Source: Methylophilus sp. 13 | GTDB taxonomy: Bacteria; Pseudomonadota; Gammaproteobacteria; Burkholderiales; Methylophilaceae | DNA: 64,000 bases | Direction of reading: 5' to 3' | NCBI RefSeq assembly: GCF_015354335.1 | Contig: NZ_JADKYR010000001.1 | Location: 310,001 to 374,000 of the forward strand | Shown here: positions 8,274 through 16,400 of the stretch, piece by piece | Numbering within the stretch: the first letter of the stretch is position 1 | Layout: each line of letters starts with the position of its first letter | The notes under the pieces: model-generated | Told to the model about the DNA's origin: nothing | Seen by the model: the letters and a program-made list of their open reading frames with translations, nothing else | Database searches by the model: none | Made by a program: the position numbers and the translations under genes

Positions 8274-9386
8274 TCACTGCGCTCTGAAAAACTGCTGTAC
8301 CAGCTCAATCACCTGGTCAACAGCCGTGACTGAGAGTTGCGGGCCCATGGGCAAACTCAGCACTTGATTGGCATAACGCTCGGCACACGGAAAATCACCT
8401 GCTTGCCAACCGAGCGACTGATAAGCCTGTTGCAAATGTGGCGGGACGGGATAATGAATCAGGGTTTGCACCCCATGCGCCTGCAACCAGGTTTGCAAGG
8501 CATCGCGTTGTGGCGTTGCGATCACAAACAAATGCCAGATAGTATTGGCCCAGGCTGGAGAAACCGGCAATTGCAAAGGCAGGCCTTGCAAACCCTCAAG
8601 ATAGCGATGCGCCAATGCCTGCCTGCGTGTATTCCACTCATCCAGCGCAGCCAGCTTGACTGACAGCACGGCGGCTTGCAAGGGATCCAGGCGACTATTC
8701 ACGCCAAGCTCCAGATTGTAATATTTGACGGCTGAGCCATAATTGCCAAGCGCGCGTATACGTTGGGCGAGATGCTCATGCCTTGTGGTGACTGCCCCAC
8801 CATCGCCCAAAGCCCCCAAATTCTTGCCCGGGTAAAAGCTCCATGCGACCGCATCCCCATGCGTACCTACCCGTTTACCCCTGACGGCAGCGCCATGCGC
8901 TTGCGCAGCATCCTCCAACACCAGCAAGCCATGCTGCTTGGCTAATGCACAAATAGCTTCCATGTCTGCCGGGATACCATATAAATGCACCGGCAAAATG
9001 ACTTTGGTTTTAGCTGTGATTTTTGCCTGAATGGCAGCAACATCAATATTGAACTGCCCCTCAGCAGGCTCGACAGGGACCACAGTCGCGCCGACCGCGC
9101 TCACCGCCAACCAGGTCGCTATATAAGTATTAGAGGGGACAATCACCTCATCCCCCACCCCCACATCCATGGCGCGCAAGGCCAAAGTCAGTGCATCGAG
9201 GCCATTGCCCACGCCGATACAATACGGTGCGCCAGTATATGCGGCAAACTGGGCTTCAAAGGCCTCCACTTCTTCGCCACCGATATACCAGCCAGAACGG
9301 GTAGCCCTTAACAGGGCAGTCTCAAGCTCAGGCGACAATTCGTCATAAGCGGCTTTGAGATCAAGGAAAGGAATCATGTTTGGCAT
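8274..9386 (-). CDS. DegT/DnrJ/EryC1 sugar aminotransferase, FdtB/QdtB type
   Basis: 370 residues, PLP-dependent sugar transaminase. Visible: IPFLDLKAAYDEL at the start, SGWYIGGEEVEAFE, the cofactor region GVGNGLDALTLALRA, VPSNTYIATWLAV, LEDAAQAHGA, and the Schiff-base lysine at about residue 188 in SFYPGKNLGALGDGGA. These strings are typical of FdtB/QdtB enzymes, which aminate C3 of a dTDP-3-keto-6-deoxyhexose to give dTDP-Fuc3N or dTDP-Qui3N. The partner ketoisomerase and an N-formyltransferase are 2.5-5 kb away (11.8-13.5 kb), so the three probably form one pathway although split between loci. It lies between two flagellin genes, pointing to a flagellar glycan. Start could also be the ATG three codons in. 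Confidence 0.87.
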   Translation of the reverse strand: MPNMIPFLDLKAAYDELSPELETALLRATRSGWYIGGEEVEAFEAQFAAYTGAPYCIGVGNGLDALTLALRAMDVGVGDEVIVPSNTYIATWLAVSAVGATVVPVEPAEGQFNIDVAAIQAKITAKTKVILPVHLYGIPADMEAICALAKQHGLLVLEDAAQAHGAAVRGKRVGTHGDAVAWSFYPGKNLGALGDGGAVTTRHEHLAQRIRALGNYGSAVKYYNLELGVNSRLDPLQAAVLSVKLAALDEWNTRRQALAHRYLEGLQGLPLQLPVSPAWANTIWHLFVIATPQRDALQTWLQAHGVQTLIHYPVPPHLQQAYQSLGWQAGDFPCAERYANQVLSLPMGPQLSVTAVDQVIELVQQFFRAQ

Positions 9387-9551
9387 CCAATTATCAACAT
9401 CCCAGCAACAGGGATCGCGCGTGTTACCGCAAAGATTGCATTAACTATATCGCATCTGGAAACTTTAAATTGAAAAAAATAAAACCGGTTTTACCGGCCT
9501 ATCCTCAACGATAGAGAACTGGCGTGTTGATGGGATGATCCAGAAATGAAG

Positions 9552-9589
9552 AGGTCGTGGGCTTTTGCCTAGACAAAAGCCCACGACCT
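9552..9589 (-). terminator. Strong hairpin after flagellin 3
   Basis: Perfect 16-bp stem (AGGTCGTGGGCTTTTG and its complement) around a six-base loop, 33 bp after the stop of flagellin 3. There is no long T-tract, so it may terminate transcription or stabilise the flagellin mRNA 3' end. Confidence 0.75.
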
Positions 9590-9622
9590 GTAAACATATA
9601 CACCAAGAAAGCTGCTGAAAGA

Positions 9623-10426
9623 CTACCCTTTAATCAGTGACATGACGCTGTTAGGCAACTGGTTGGCCTGGGCCAGCATCGCCGTGCCTGCTTGTTGCAG
9701 AATCTGGTTACGGGTCATCTTCGCAGTTTCTGCCGCAAAGTCTGCATCCATAATTCGTGATTTCGCTGCGGACACATTTTCGATATTCACTTGCAAGCTG
9801 CTGATTACTGCTTCAAAACGGTTTTGGTATGCACCCAAGCTTGCGCGAGAAGTATTCACAGTATCAAGCTGTGCATCAATTGCTGTAATCGCTGCTGTCG
9901 CAGCTGACGCAGTAGCAACGTTGTTGCCACTAATCGTCGCTGCAGTCACAGAGCTTACCTGCAAGGTGTCTGCAGAACCTGAACCTATCTGGAAGGTGTA
10001 GCCTGGCCCGCCAAATACGTTCAAACCGTTAAACTGGGTTGCTGTGCTCAAACGGCCCAACTCTTGAGTCAACTGCGTAAACTCTGTATCCAGATTGGCA
10101 CGATCACCGCTGCCGTAGCTGCCGTTGGCTGCCTGCACCGCCAACTCACGCATACGCTGCAGCACATCAGTCGCTTTCGACAAGCCACCTTCGGTCACTT
10201 GCAGGTAGGAAATTGCATCATTGGAGTTGCGAATTGCCACATCATTGCCACGGACTTGAGAGTCCATGCGTGTTGCAATCGCCAACCCGGCCGCATCATC
10301 TTTGGCACTGTTAACACGCAGCCCTGAAGACAAACGCTGTATGGATTGATTCAAACCAGCTTGAGATGCATTTAAATTGCGCTGGGCATTTAATGATGAA
10401 ATATTGGTATTAATGACTGCAGCCAT
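9623..10426 (-). CDS. Flagellin 3
   Basis: 267 residues with the same minimal flagellin architecture, but more diverged than the other two: N-terminus AAVINTNISSLNAQRNLN, RVNSAKDDAAGLAIA, and the C-terminus ends SVMSLIKG rather than SLLRG. The central exposed stretch (residues about 140-190) resembles flagellin 2. Codon-level divergence from the other copies suggests an older paralogue. It is followed by a 16-bp hairpin. Upstream, only a weak sigma-28-like -10 is seen (10594-10601), so it may be regulated differently. Confidence 0.95.
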   Translation of the reverse strand: MAAVINTNISSLNAQRNLNASQAGLNQSIQRLSSGLRVNSAKDDAAGLAIATRMDSQVRGNDVAIRNSNDAISYLQVTEGGLSKATDVLQRMRELAVQAANGSYGSGDRANLDTEFTQLTQELGRLSTATQFNGLNVFGGPGYTFQIGSGSADTLQVSSVTAATISGNNVATASAATAAITAIDAQLDTVNTSRASLGAYQNRFEAVISSLQVNIENVSAAKSRIMDADFAAETAKMTRNQILQQAGTAMLAQANQLPNSVMSLIKG

Positions 10427-10593
10427 GTTAAGCCTCCTTAATGTACAAAAATATCGAGCTTCATGTTAAGTATTCATGCCTCACGCAAGCTCTTCAAATC
10501 TGTTTTAAATTAATCTGATTTCGCACGTTATTACTCAAGTTAAGCAAATGCTGACCGTTATAGTAAGAACGTTGCGTCAAGTTAAGAATCACT

Positions 10594-10601
10594 TTATCGC
10601 A
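10594..10601 (-). promoter_or_regulatory. Candidate sigma-28 -10 element, flagellin 3
   Basis: The minus strand reads TGCGATAA (six of eight against GCCGATAA). The matching -35 region is poor, so this is a weak candidate only. It sits about 170 bp before the flagellin 3 start, within a 413-bp intergenic region (10427-10839) in which I see nothing else definite. Confidence 0.35.
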
Positions 10602-10839
10602 GCCCCGCATATTTGATTTCATTGAATAGAACGTGGTTTTGCCACTATTTCTAGAGATATCCCTGCTCGCTGATTCATGTGCCAAAACGCATGCCCCCTA
10701 TCACACCACGCCACCACCCGAGGTCGGTACAGCATCTACAAAAATTAGCGCATAAATACATGCGTATTCGCCTTAATAAATTGCTTGTGCGTCCGATATA
10801 AATTCATGACACGCTCAATGAATGCGAAGGGGTATTTTC

Positions 10840-11691
10840 ATGCAATCGTTTCTGGATTTGAATCAACTGACCAAAGGAATGCAACTTTTTGAGGATGCAA
10901 AGCCTTTTCGTCATGCGGTCATCGATAACTTTCTGAATACTGATCTGGTAAAAAAGATTGCACGCGAATTCCCCGAGTATGACTCTTCCCGCTGGTTTTG
11001 CTACCAAAACGAGATTGAGGATAAAAAAGCATTGAATGACTGGAATGCCTTTCCTGCCCTGACCTACGCCCTGTTCCAGACACTTAACTCGCCCCCCGTC
11101 ATAGACAAACTATCGGAAATTGTTGGCACCCAGCTATATGCTGATAATGGGCTGCACGGTGGTGGCTGGCATATTCATGGCACTGGCGGCAATTTAAACC
11201 CACATCTGGATTACTCCATTCACCCCAAACTGGGCTTGCAACGCAAAATCAACATCATTATCTACGTCTCCGAGCAACTGAAGGCTTACCATGGCGGCCA
11301 TCTGGGTTTGTGGAGTCACGACGCTGAACAAAACCAGCCAGGTGAACTGATCAAAGAAGTCTGCCCCAAATTTAACCGGGCCGTGATTTTTGATACCACC
11401 CAGAACTCCTGGCATGGCATGAGCCGCCCCCTGACGCAGCCTTATGGTGTCTATCGCAAGAGCCTGGCCGTCTACTATTTGTGCGAGCCTCCCGTTGATG
11501 CAGATCCGCGTGGTAGAGCCTTGTTTGCACCGCGCGAGCATCAAAAAGACAGTGCAGAAATTGCTGACCTGATCCGTATGCGCGCCAATGTATCCACCTC
11601 AAGCGAGGTTTACCGCAAAAACAAAAAACCGGCCCAAAAACCTGTCGAAACTATTCCAATGGCTGGTATTGCCAACCACGTGAGCACATAA
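10840..11691 (+). CDS. 2-oxoglutarate/Fe(II)-dependent oxygenase (prolyl-hydroxylase-like)
   Basis: 283 residues from the ATG at 10840, chosen because AAGGGG (10827-10832) sits seven bases before it; an ATG at 10822 is also in frame. A double-stranded beta-helix oxygenase is indicated by an HxD iron site (NPHLDYSIHPKLG), KINIIIYVSEQL, the distal histidine in NSWHGMSRPL and the 2-oxoglutarate-binding arginine in YRKSLAVYY. Such enzymes hydroxylate protein side chains or small molecules. Its position, between a flagellin and a sugar-modification operon and transcribed away from the former, suggests a role in flagellin or glycan modification, but the substrate cannot be read from sequence. Confidence 0.82.
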   Translation: MQSFLDLNQLTKGMQLFEDAKPFRHAVIDNFLNTDLVKKIAREFPEYDSSRWFCYQNEIEDKKALNDWNAFPALTYALFQTLNSPPVIDKLSEIVGTQLYADNGLHGGGWHIHGTGGNLNPHLDYSIHPKLGLQRKINIIIYVSEQLKAYHGGHLGLWSHDAEQNQPGELIKEVCPKFNRAVIFDTTQNSWHGMSRPLTQPYGVYRKSLAVYYLCEPPVDADPRGRALFAPREHQKDSAEIADLIRMRANVSTSSEVYRKNKKPAQKPVETIPMAGIANHVST

Positions 11692-11710
11692 TTTATGCAC
11701 TAAAACAATA

Positions 11711-11741
11711 AAAGCGCATCAGAATAATGATGCGCTTTTTT
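11711..11741 (+). terminator. Rho-independent terminator after the oxygenase gene
   Basis: A 10-bp stem (AAGCGCATCA / TGATGCGCTT) with a six-base loop, followed by a T run. It ends the oxygenase transcript and can also serve the convergent ketoisomerase operon, because A bases precede the stem. Confidence 0.9.
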
Positions 11742-11823
11742 GATATTTAAGCCTTTAAATTGCGTGCTCCCAGAAAAAACTCAATAGGGAAATAAATTAG
11801 ACGGAATGAGAATACATCCCGGC

Positions 11824-12234
11824 TTAAGCGGCCCATCGTGCCCGCATAAATTCATCGTAACGCCGGAAATAATCACCTTCATCATATTTTTCTGAAGCTA
11901 AGCACATCAGTACTGAACCAGAAGAGAAATTATCGATTTCACGCCAAATCATCGGGCAAACATACAAGCCGTAATAAGAGCGGGCCAAGTGAAACGTCTT
12001 CTTGTCTTTGCCATCGTCTAAAGTAATGTCAAAGCTCCCGGACATAGCCACAATGAACTGGTGTAGGTTTTTATGTGCGTGACCACCACGTTCCGCGCCA
12101 CCTGGCACATCATAGACATAGTAAACTCGGCTGATATCAAAAGGGATATGCGTATTATTTTCGATAAAAGTCAGGTTACCCTGGGGATTGTGAATTTTGG
12201 GTAATTCTATAATCCTGCAATCATCTAATGGCAT
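11824..12234 (-). CDS. dTDP-6-deoxyhex-4-ulose 3,4-ketoisomerase, FdtA/QdtA cupin family
   Basis: 136 residues, a single cupin of the FdtA/QdtA/WxcM family. Characteristic strings: DCRIIELPKI at the start, YYVYDVPGGAERGGHAHKNL with the conserved His residues, HQFIVAMSGSFDITLDDG, and the C-terminal LASEKYDEGDYFR. The family moves the keto group of dTDP-4-keto-6-deoxyglucose from C4 to C3, giving the substrate of a FdtB/QdtB aminotransferase; one such enzyme is at 8274-9386. FdtA and QdtA differ in the epimer formed (galacto or gluco) and I cannot separate them by eye. It is the third gene of an operon with the giant glycosyltransferase and the formyltransferase, 19 bp behind the latter. Confidence 0.88.
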   Translation of the reverse strand: MPLDDCRIIELPKIHNPQGNLTFIENNTHIPFDISRVYYVYDVPGGAERGGHAHKNLHQFIVAMSGSFDITLDDGKDKKTFHLARSYYGLYVCPMIWREIDNFSSGSVLMCLASEKYDEGDYFRRYDEFMRARWAA

Positions 12235-12253
12235 GCTAACACCTACATTCTTT

Positions 12254-13465
12254 TTATGAAGATTTAATCGGTTTCAGTAAATCCTGACATCCTTTTTCGA
12301 CCAGGTAGTCTTCAACCGATTTTCCATGTTGATCACGGCTTTCTAAGTTGGCACCGCATGAGATCAAGTAGCGGAACACATCATCATTTTGAGTCATCTC
12401 ATAACAACTTAATGCATACATAAGGGGGGTGGTTCCCTTATAATTCGGCAAATTAATATTGGCGCCGCGCGCGACTAACGCCCTAACCAATTCCAGATGG
12501 CCATGATAGCTAGCAATAATCAACGCCGTCCAGCCTTGCTGATTTCGCAAGTCAATACCATCTATGCGCGCCAAGGCCTTGTCGAACAAAACCCTATCGC
12601 CAGACTCACAGCTTATCCATAAACTTGGATAATAGTCTTTCAGTAAACGTACATTAAAATCGACCCCAGCGATCGTGAAATGCTCGTCCGTCTCTTCAAT
12701 CTCTGTGCCTGGTTTATGGCTACTTTTTTCAAAAGTAATATAGCTTTTGAGGATAGACCAACTGCGGTAAACGGGCATCTGGTATTCACGAAATGTGAAC
12801 GCACGGAACTGATTGTGAATTTCGTAGGCCGTTTTATTCAAATCAAGCTTGATATTATTAAAATCAATGGAAGCCTTGGAATAGTAAGAGGCACACTCAG
12901 CCGGTTGTTCATAGCTTGAATAAGTGTTTTTTATCAGTTGATCGACATGCTTCTTAAACAGCTTGCAAGCCTGCTGCGATAGCTTGAGGTAAAGATCCCT
13001 GGCCGTGTCCTCCAGCTTAATATTAAAGGTGGTCTGGGCAATGATATTGCCAGTATCAATGCCATCATCAATCTTATGCAACGTAACCCCATGACTTTTT
13101 TCACCCCGCAAGATCGGATGAATTGCAGGGTACACACCTTTGTATTGCGGCAGCTTGGAGAAGTGCAGATTAAACAGCTGCTTGCTGGCAAAACGCCCAG
13201 GATGAATAATCTGGCTATATTGCAGCGACAAGAAAATCAGTTTCTGGTTTGGATATAGCTCCTCAAGAGAGGTCAGCTTGACGCCTAGTTGCAATGCCTT
13301 ACGCTTAAGCGACGGTTGCCAACCATCTTCCCCACCATCATGCGGGCAAGGCAGCGCACAAAGGGGATAATTGGGGTAATGTGTATGCAAATATTCTAGC
13401 GCCTGCACAGCGACATCGTTCTGCCCAGCCACACATAGTAAGGGAAGCGCTTGCGGATGATTCAT
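12254..13465 (-). CDS. Sugar N-formyltransferase with C-terminal ankyrin repeats (QdtF-like)
   Basis: 403 residues. The N-terminal ~200 residues are an N10-formyl-THF-dependent formyltransferase with the N-x-H...D triad (Asn99, His101 in LFNLHFSKLP; Asp137 in KIDDGIDTG), spaced exactly as in PurN (Asn106/His108/Asp144). A middle domain follows, then about 115 C-terminal residues of ankyrin repeats (QQGWTALIIASYHGHLELV; YKGTTPLMYAL; HGKSVEDYL). This architecture is described for QdtF of Providencia alcalifaciens, which formylates dTDP-Qui3N; the ankyrin part there binds the sugar nucleotide. With FdtA/QdtA- and FdtB/QdtB-type genes nearby, the product is likely dTDP-3-formamido-3,6-dideoxyhexose. 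It is 9 bp behind the giant glycosyltransferase gene. Confidence 0.88.
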   Translation of the reverse strand: MNHPQALPLLCVAGQNDVAVQALEYLHTHYPNYPLCALPCPHDGGEDGWQPSLKRKALQLGVKLTSLEELYPNQKLIFLSLQYSQIIHPGRFASKQLFNLHFSKLPQYKGVYPAIHPILRGEKSHGVTLHKIDDGIDTGNIIAQTTFNIKLEDTARDLYLKLSQQACKLFKKHVDQLIKNTYSSYEQPAECASYYSKASIDFNNIKLDLNKTAYEIHNQFRAFTFREYQMPVYRSWSILKSYITFEKSSHKPGTEIEETDEHFTIAGVDFNVRLLKDYYPSLWISCESGDRVLFDKALARIDGIDLRNQQGWTALIIASYHGHLELVRALVARGANINLPNYKGTTPLMYALSCYEMTQNDDVFRYLISCGANLESRDQHGKSVEDYLVEKGCQDLLKPIKSS

Positions 13466-13474
13466 AAACTTTTC

Positions 13475-16400
13475 CTAAAGTAATTTAATATCTAGTGCAC
13501 CGTTCAAGATTTTATCCAGTTGCATAGACTGCAATTGTGTCTGCCAAAAAGCTAGAAACTTAGCCTCAAACTCAGGATGGTACTCATGAGTCATGCGGTT
13601 AGTCTCCTTAAGGTACTGCATCCCTAATGGATCAGTAGCATACCTTTTACGTATGGTATTAGTAATGATATGAATCGCTCCCCATGCTTCATCAGCGGTA
13701 AGCCACTCATTTTTCAAGCCAGCTAGTGCCAGTGATATCCAACTGTAATGCGCACATTTAATGGTGGCGTTATTGTGTTTTCCAGTGTTCTGCTCGGCAC
13801 TGAGTCTGAAAATACCCAAGGACTCAGGAATCCAAATCGCCGGTACGGTGATTGCCGCCTTGATAAAACTCCCGATATCGTCAAGTCCGAAGTAACTGAT
13901 GCCAGCCATTTCCGGCTGAAGGATAATCTCTGCTGCAGAGGCACGGAAAACTGCATGGCTCCACTCACCCAACTTGTTATTGCAGCTAGGAATTAATTGC
14001 TTGGCGATTTGACGAGCTGAAAAGTCTTGCGTGAACACCTGGCTAGTCTGGAAATCCATGGCCTGCAAACAAGGCTGGCCCTGTTCGTTGGCATACCAGC
14101 GGCCACTGATAGACAGATTTGAAAATTGTTTTTGATGCGCACGGATATGGGTCTCATAGAAGGTGGGGAAAATAACATCATCATCCATAAGGATATGAAA
14201 TAAGTCTGCCTGGGCCGCATAAGTTCTGACCAGGTGGTAAATATTCACAAATCCGCCTTGCTTTGGTCCATCCACCAGCTCGATATTCAAGTGATGGTAT
14301 TGAGGATGTTTCCTGAGCTGGTTCACTTTTTGACTGACAGATCCATCAGGACTGTCATCTGAAATCACCACTTTAAAATCTTTATAAGTTTGCGTCCGCA
14401 GTGCGAAAAGCAATTGCTCAATATAGGTCGACTTATATGCCGGAATTAAAGTAACAATCGTTTTGACCGGTAATGCTGTCGTCCTCTCATCACAATGCTG
14501 GTCGAGGGTGACAATCTTGAGCGAAGGCTCAGTCTTGAGAACAGCAGTTTTTGAATGCATAGTGACTTTATGGCGAAAGTTTTCAATGCTATCTGCTGGG
14601 ACGCCTGCCGCAAGACTAGCTTCTAATGCTGCTTCAGCCTCAGTATACGCGTGCATATGTATCAAACAGTCAATCCAACTCAGCCAGTAATCTTGCTGTG
14701 TAGATGAAAGCTTGGCGGCCTGTTCAAAATGTAACGCCGCAGTCGCACGGTCGGTCAGTTTGACTAGCGTACTCGCCAGCTGATAATGTGCTTGTGCGTT
14801 ATCCGGCTGTAGCTTGATCAGCTCCTTAAGCAAACGGACGGTCTGTTTGAAATTAGCCTGCCCTTCTGTAGAGACAAATGCCATTAAGCGTTCCGCCACT
14901 TTGGTCGGCTGCTGGGTAGGGTCTATGATGTCCTGCATGCCCATACTAGCCAATGCCTGCAACAAGGCATGGCTGTCTATCTCAAAATCGGAGTGATGCA
15001 AGTCTGTACATCTGTCTGACTTTAACGCATCACCAAGCACATAGGATAACTTATGTCCAAACGCCGTGGCGATATTCGCAAAATACCAATAGTTTGCGTA
15101 TGGTGTATCGTTCATCAATACCACAATATTGGCCCCTTCAGGCGCCCACATCATATTCAACAATGCCGCGCCAGAAGCAGACACAATATACTTAGCCTGA
15201 CTAAATAACGTGACCTGCTCTAAAAAGCTCCATGCCCCAGGCTCTACCACGGTAAAACCGTTTGCTATCAATAAAGCCTCCAGTGCAGCCTCGTTAACAA
15301 CGACTCTCGCATTAAAGTCTCTGCCTGGCACTCTTTTAATAAATATTTTTTCAGGTAAATGCGCAAACAAATTCGCATCCACCTTTTCAGAAAAGGCTGT
15401 TCGCACGGCACGCAAAGCTTCAGGATGGAATACAGAGTGATGGACTTCTGATAAGAACTGGTCAGTATTCCCTTGCAAGGCTTTAGGGCGTTGAAAAGCA
15501 ACATTTGCTACGGGGCTTACCCAGCGTGCAGAAGTATAGCGACTGAGTACCTCACGTGTAGTACGATGAATATTTATAGAATCTATCCCCAAGAGGTTGA
15601 GTCCCTCTTCCATGGCAGGGTAAGATTGATCATCAATCAAAACTTTGTATTTACTTAAATCGACCCCGGCATTTTTTAGCAGCACAATCTGCGGCAAGTA
15701 CTCTGTCAGCCAATGGGCATAATTGTCTGAACCGTTACCCATCAAAGGGATTACACAATCTTCTTGTGGCTGTTCAATCTGTATGTTCTTGTAAACAATC
15801 AGCTGGATGTTTGGATAAATCTGACAAAATCCCAGAGATTGTTCGCGAGTTTCCCAGATGTTGAGGTCAAAATATTGATGCAGGACGCAACTATGGTCAA
15901 TCATCGGAAATGCTGCTCCGCCGATAAATGCATAATCAGAAACTTCAGCCTCATAAACCGGCGGGTGAGTTATTGTGTAAGCCTGTGATACATATGGATT
16001 AGGGCAAGCGCTGCCAAAGATAGGTATAGGTGGAATGTCAATACTGACCTCGGTTAACAGACAAGCAGCATCAAACTTTGCAGCAGTCTGTTCAACCGTG
16101 GCGATAGGCAACACAAGAGTTGCGCTTGATCCCACAGTCTGTGGAGTGGCAGTGTCTAAAATCGCTTGTTTCATTTCATTTTGCAAAGTTTCTGCGTAAG
16201 CAAGAGACAAACCAAAATTCACGCCTTGTTCGATCGCTTGGCTGCTGGTTGTGAAGTCTTTCAGCATGATGAGTGCATCAATGTAACTGACCCAGTATTG
16301 CTCTTGCATAGGTGCAAACATCACTGCATTTTCAAATAAGGGAAGCGCTGTCTCAACGCAATCCAGATGAGCCATGATAAACCCAAGCTGGTGGTTAGCT

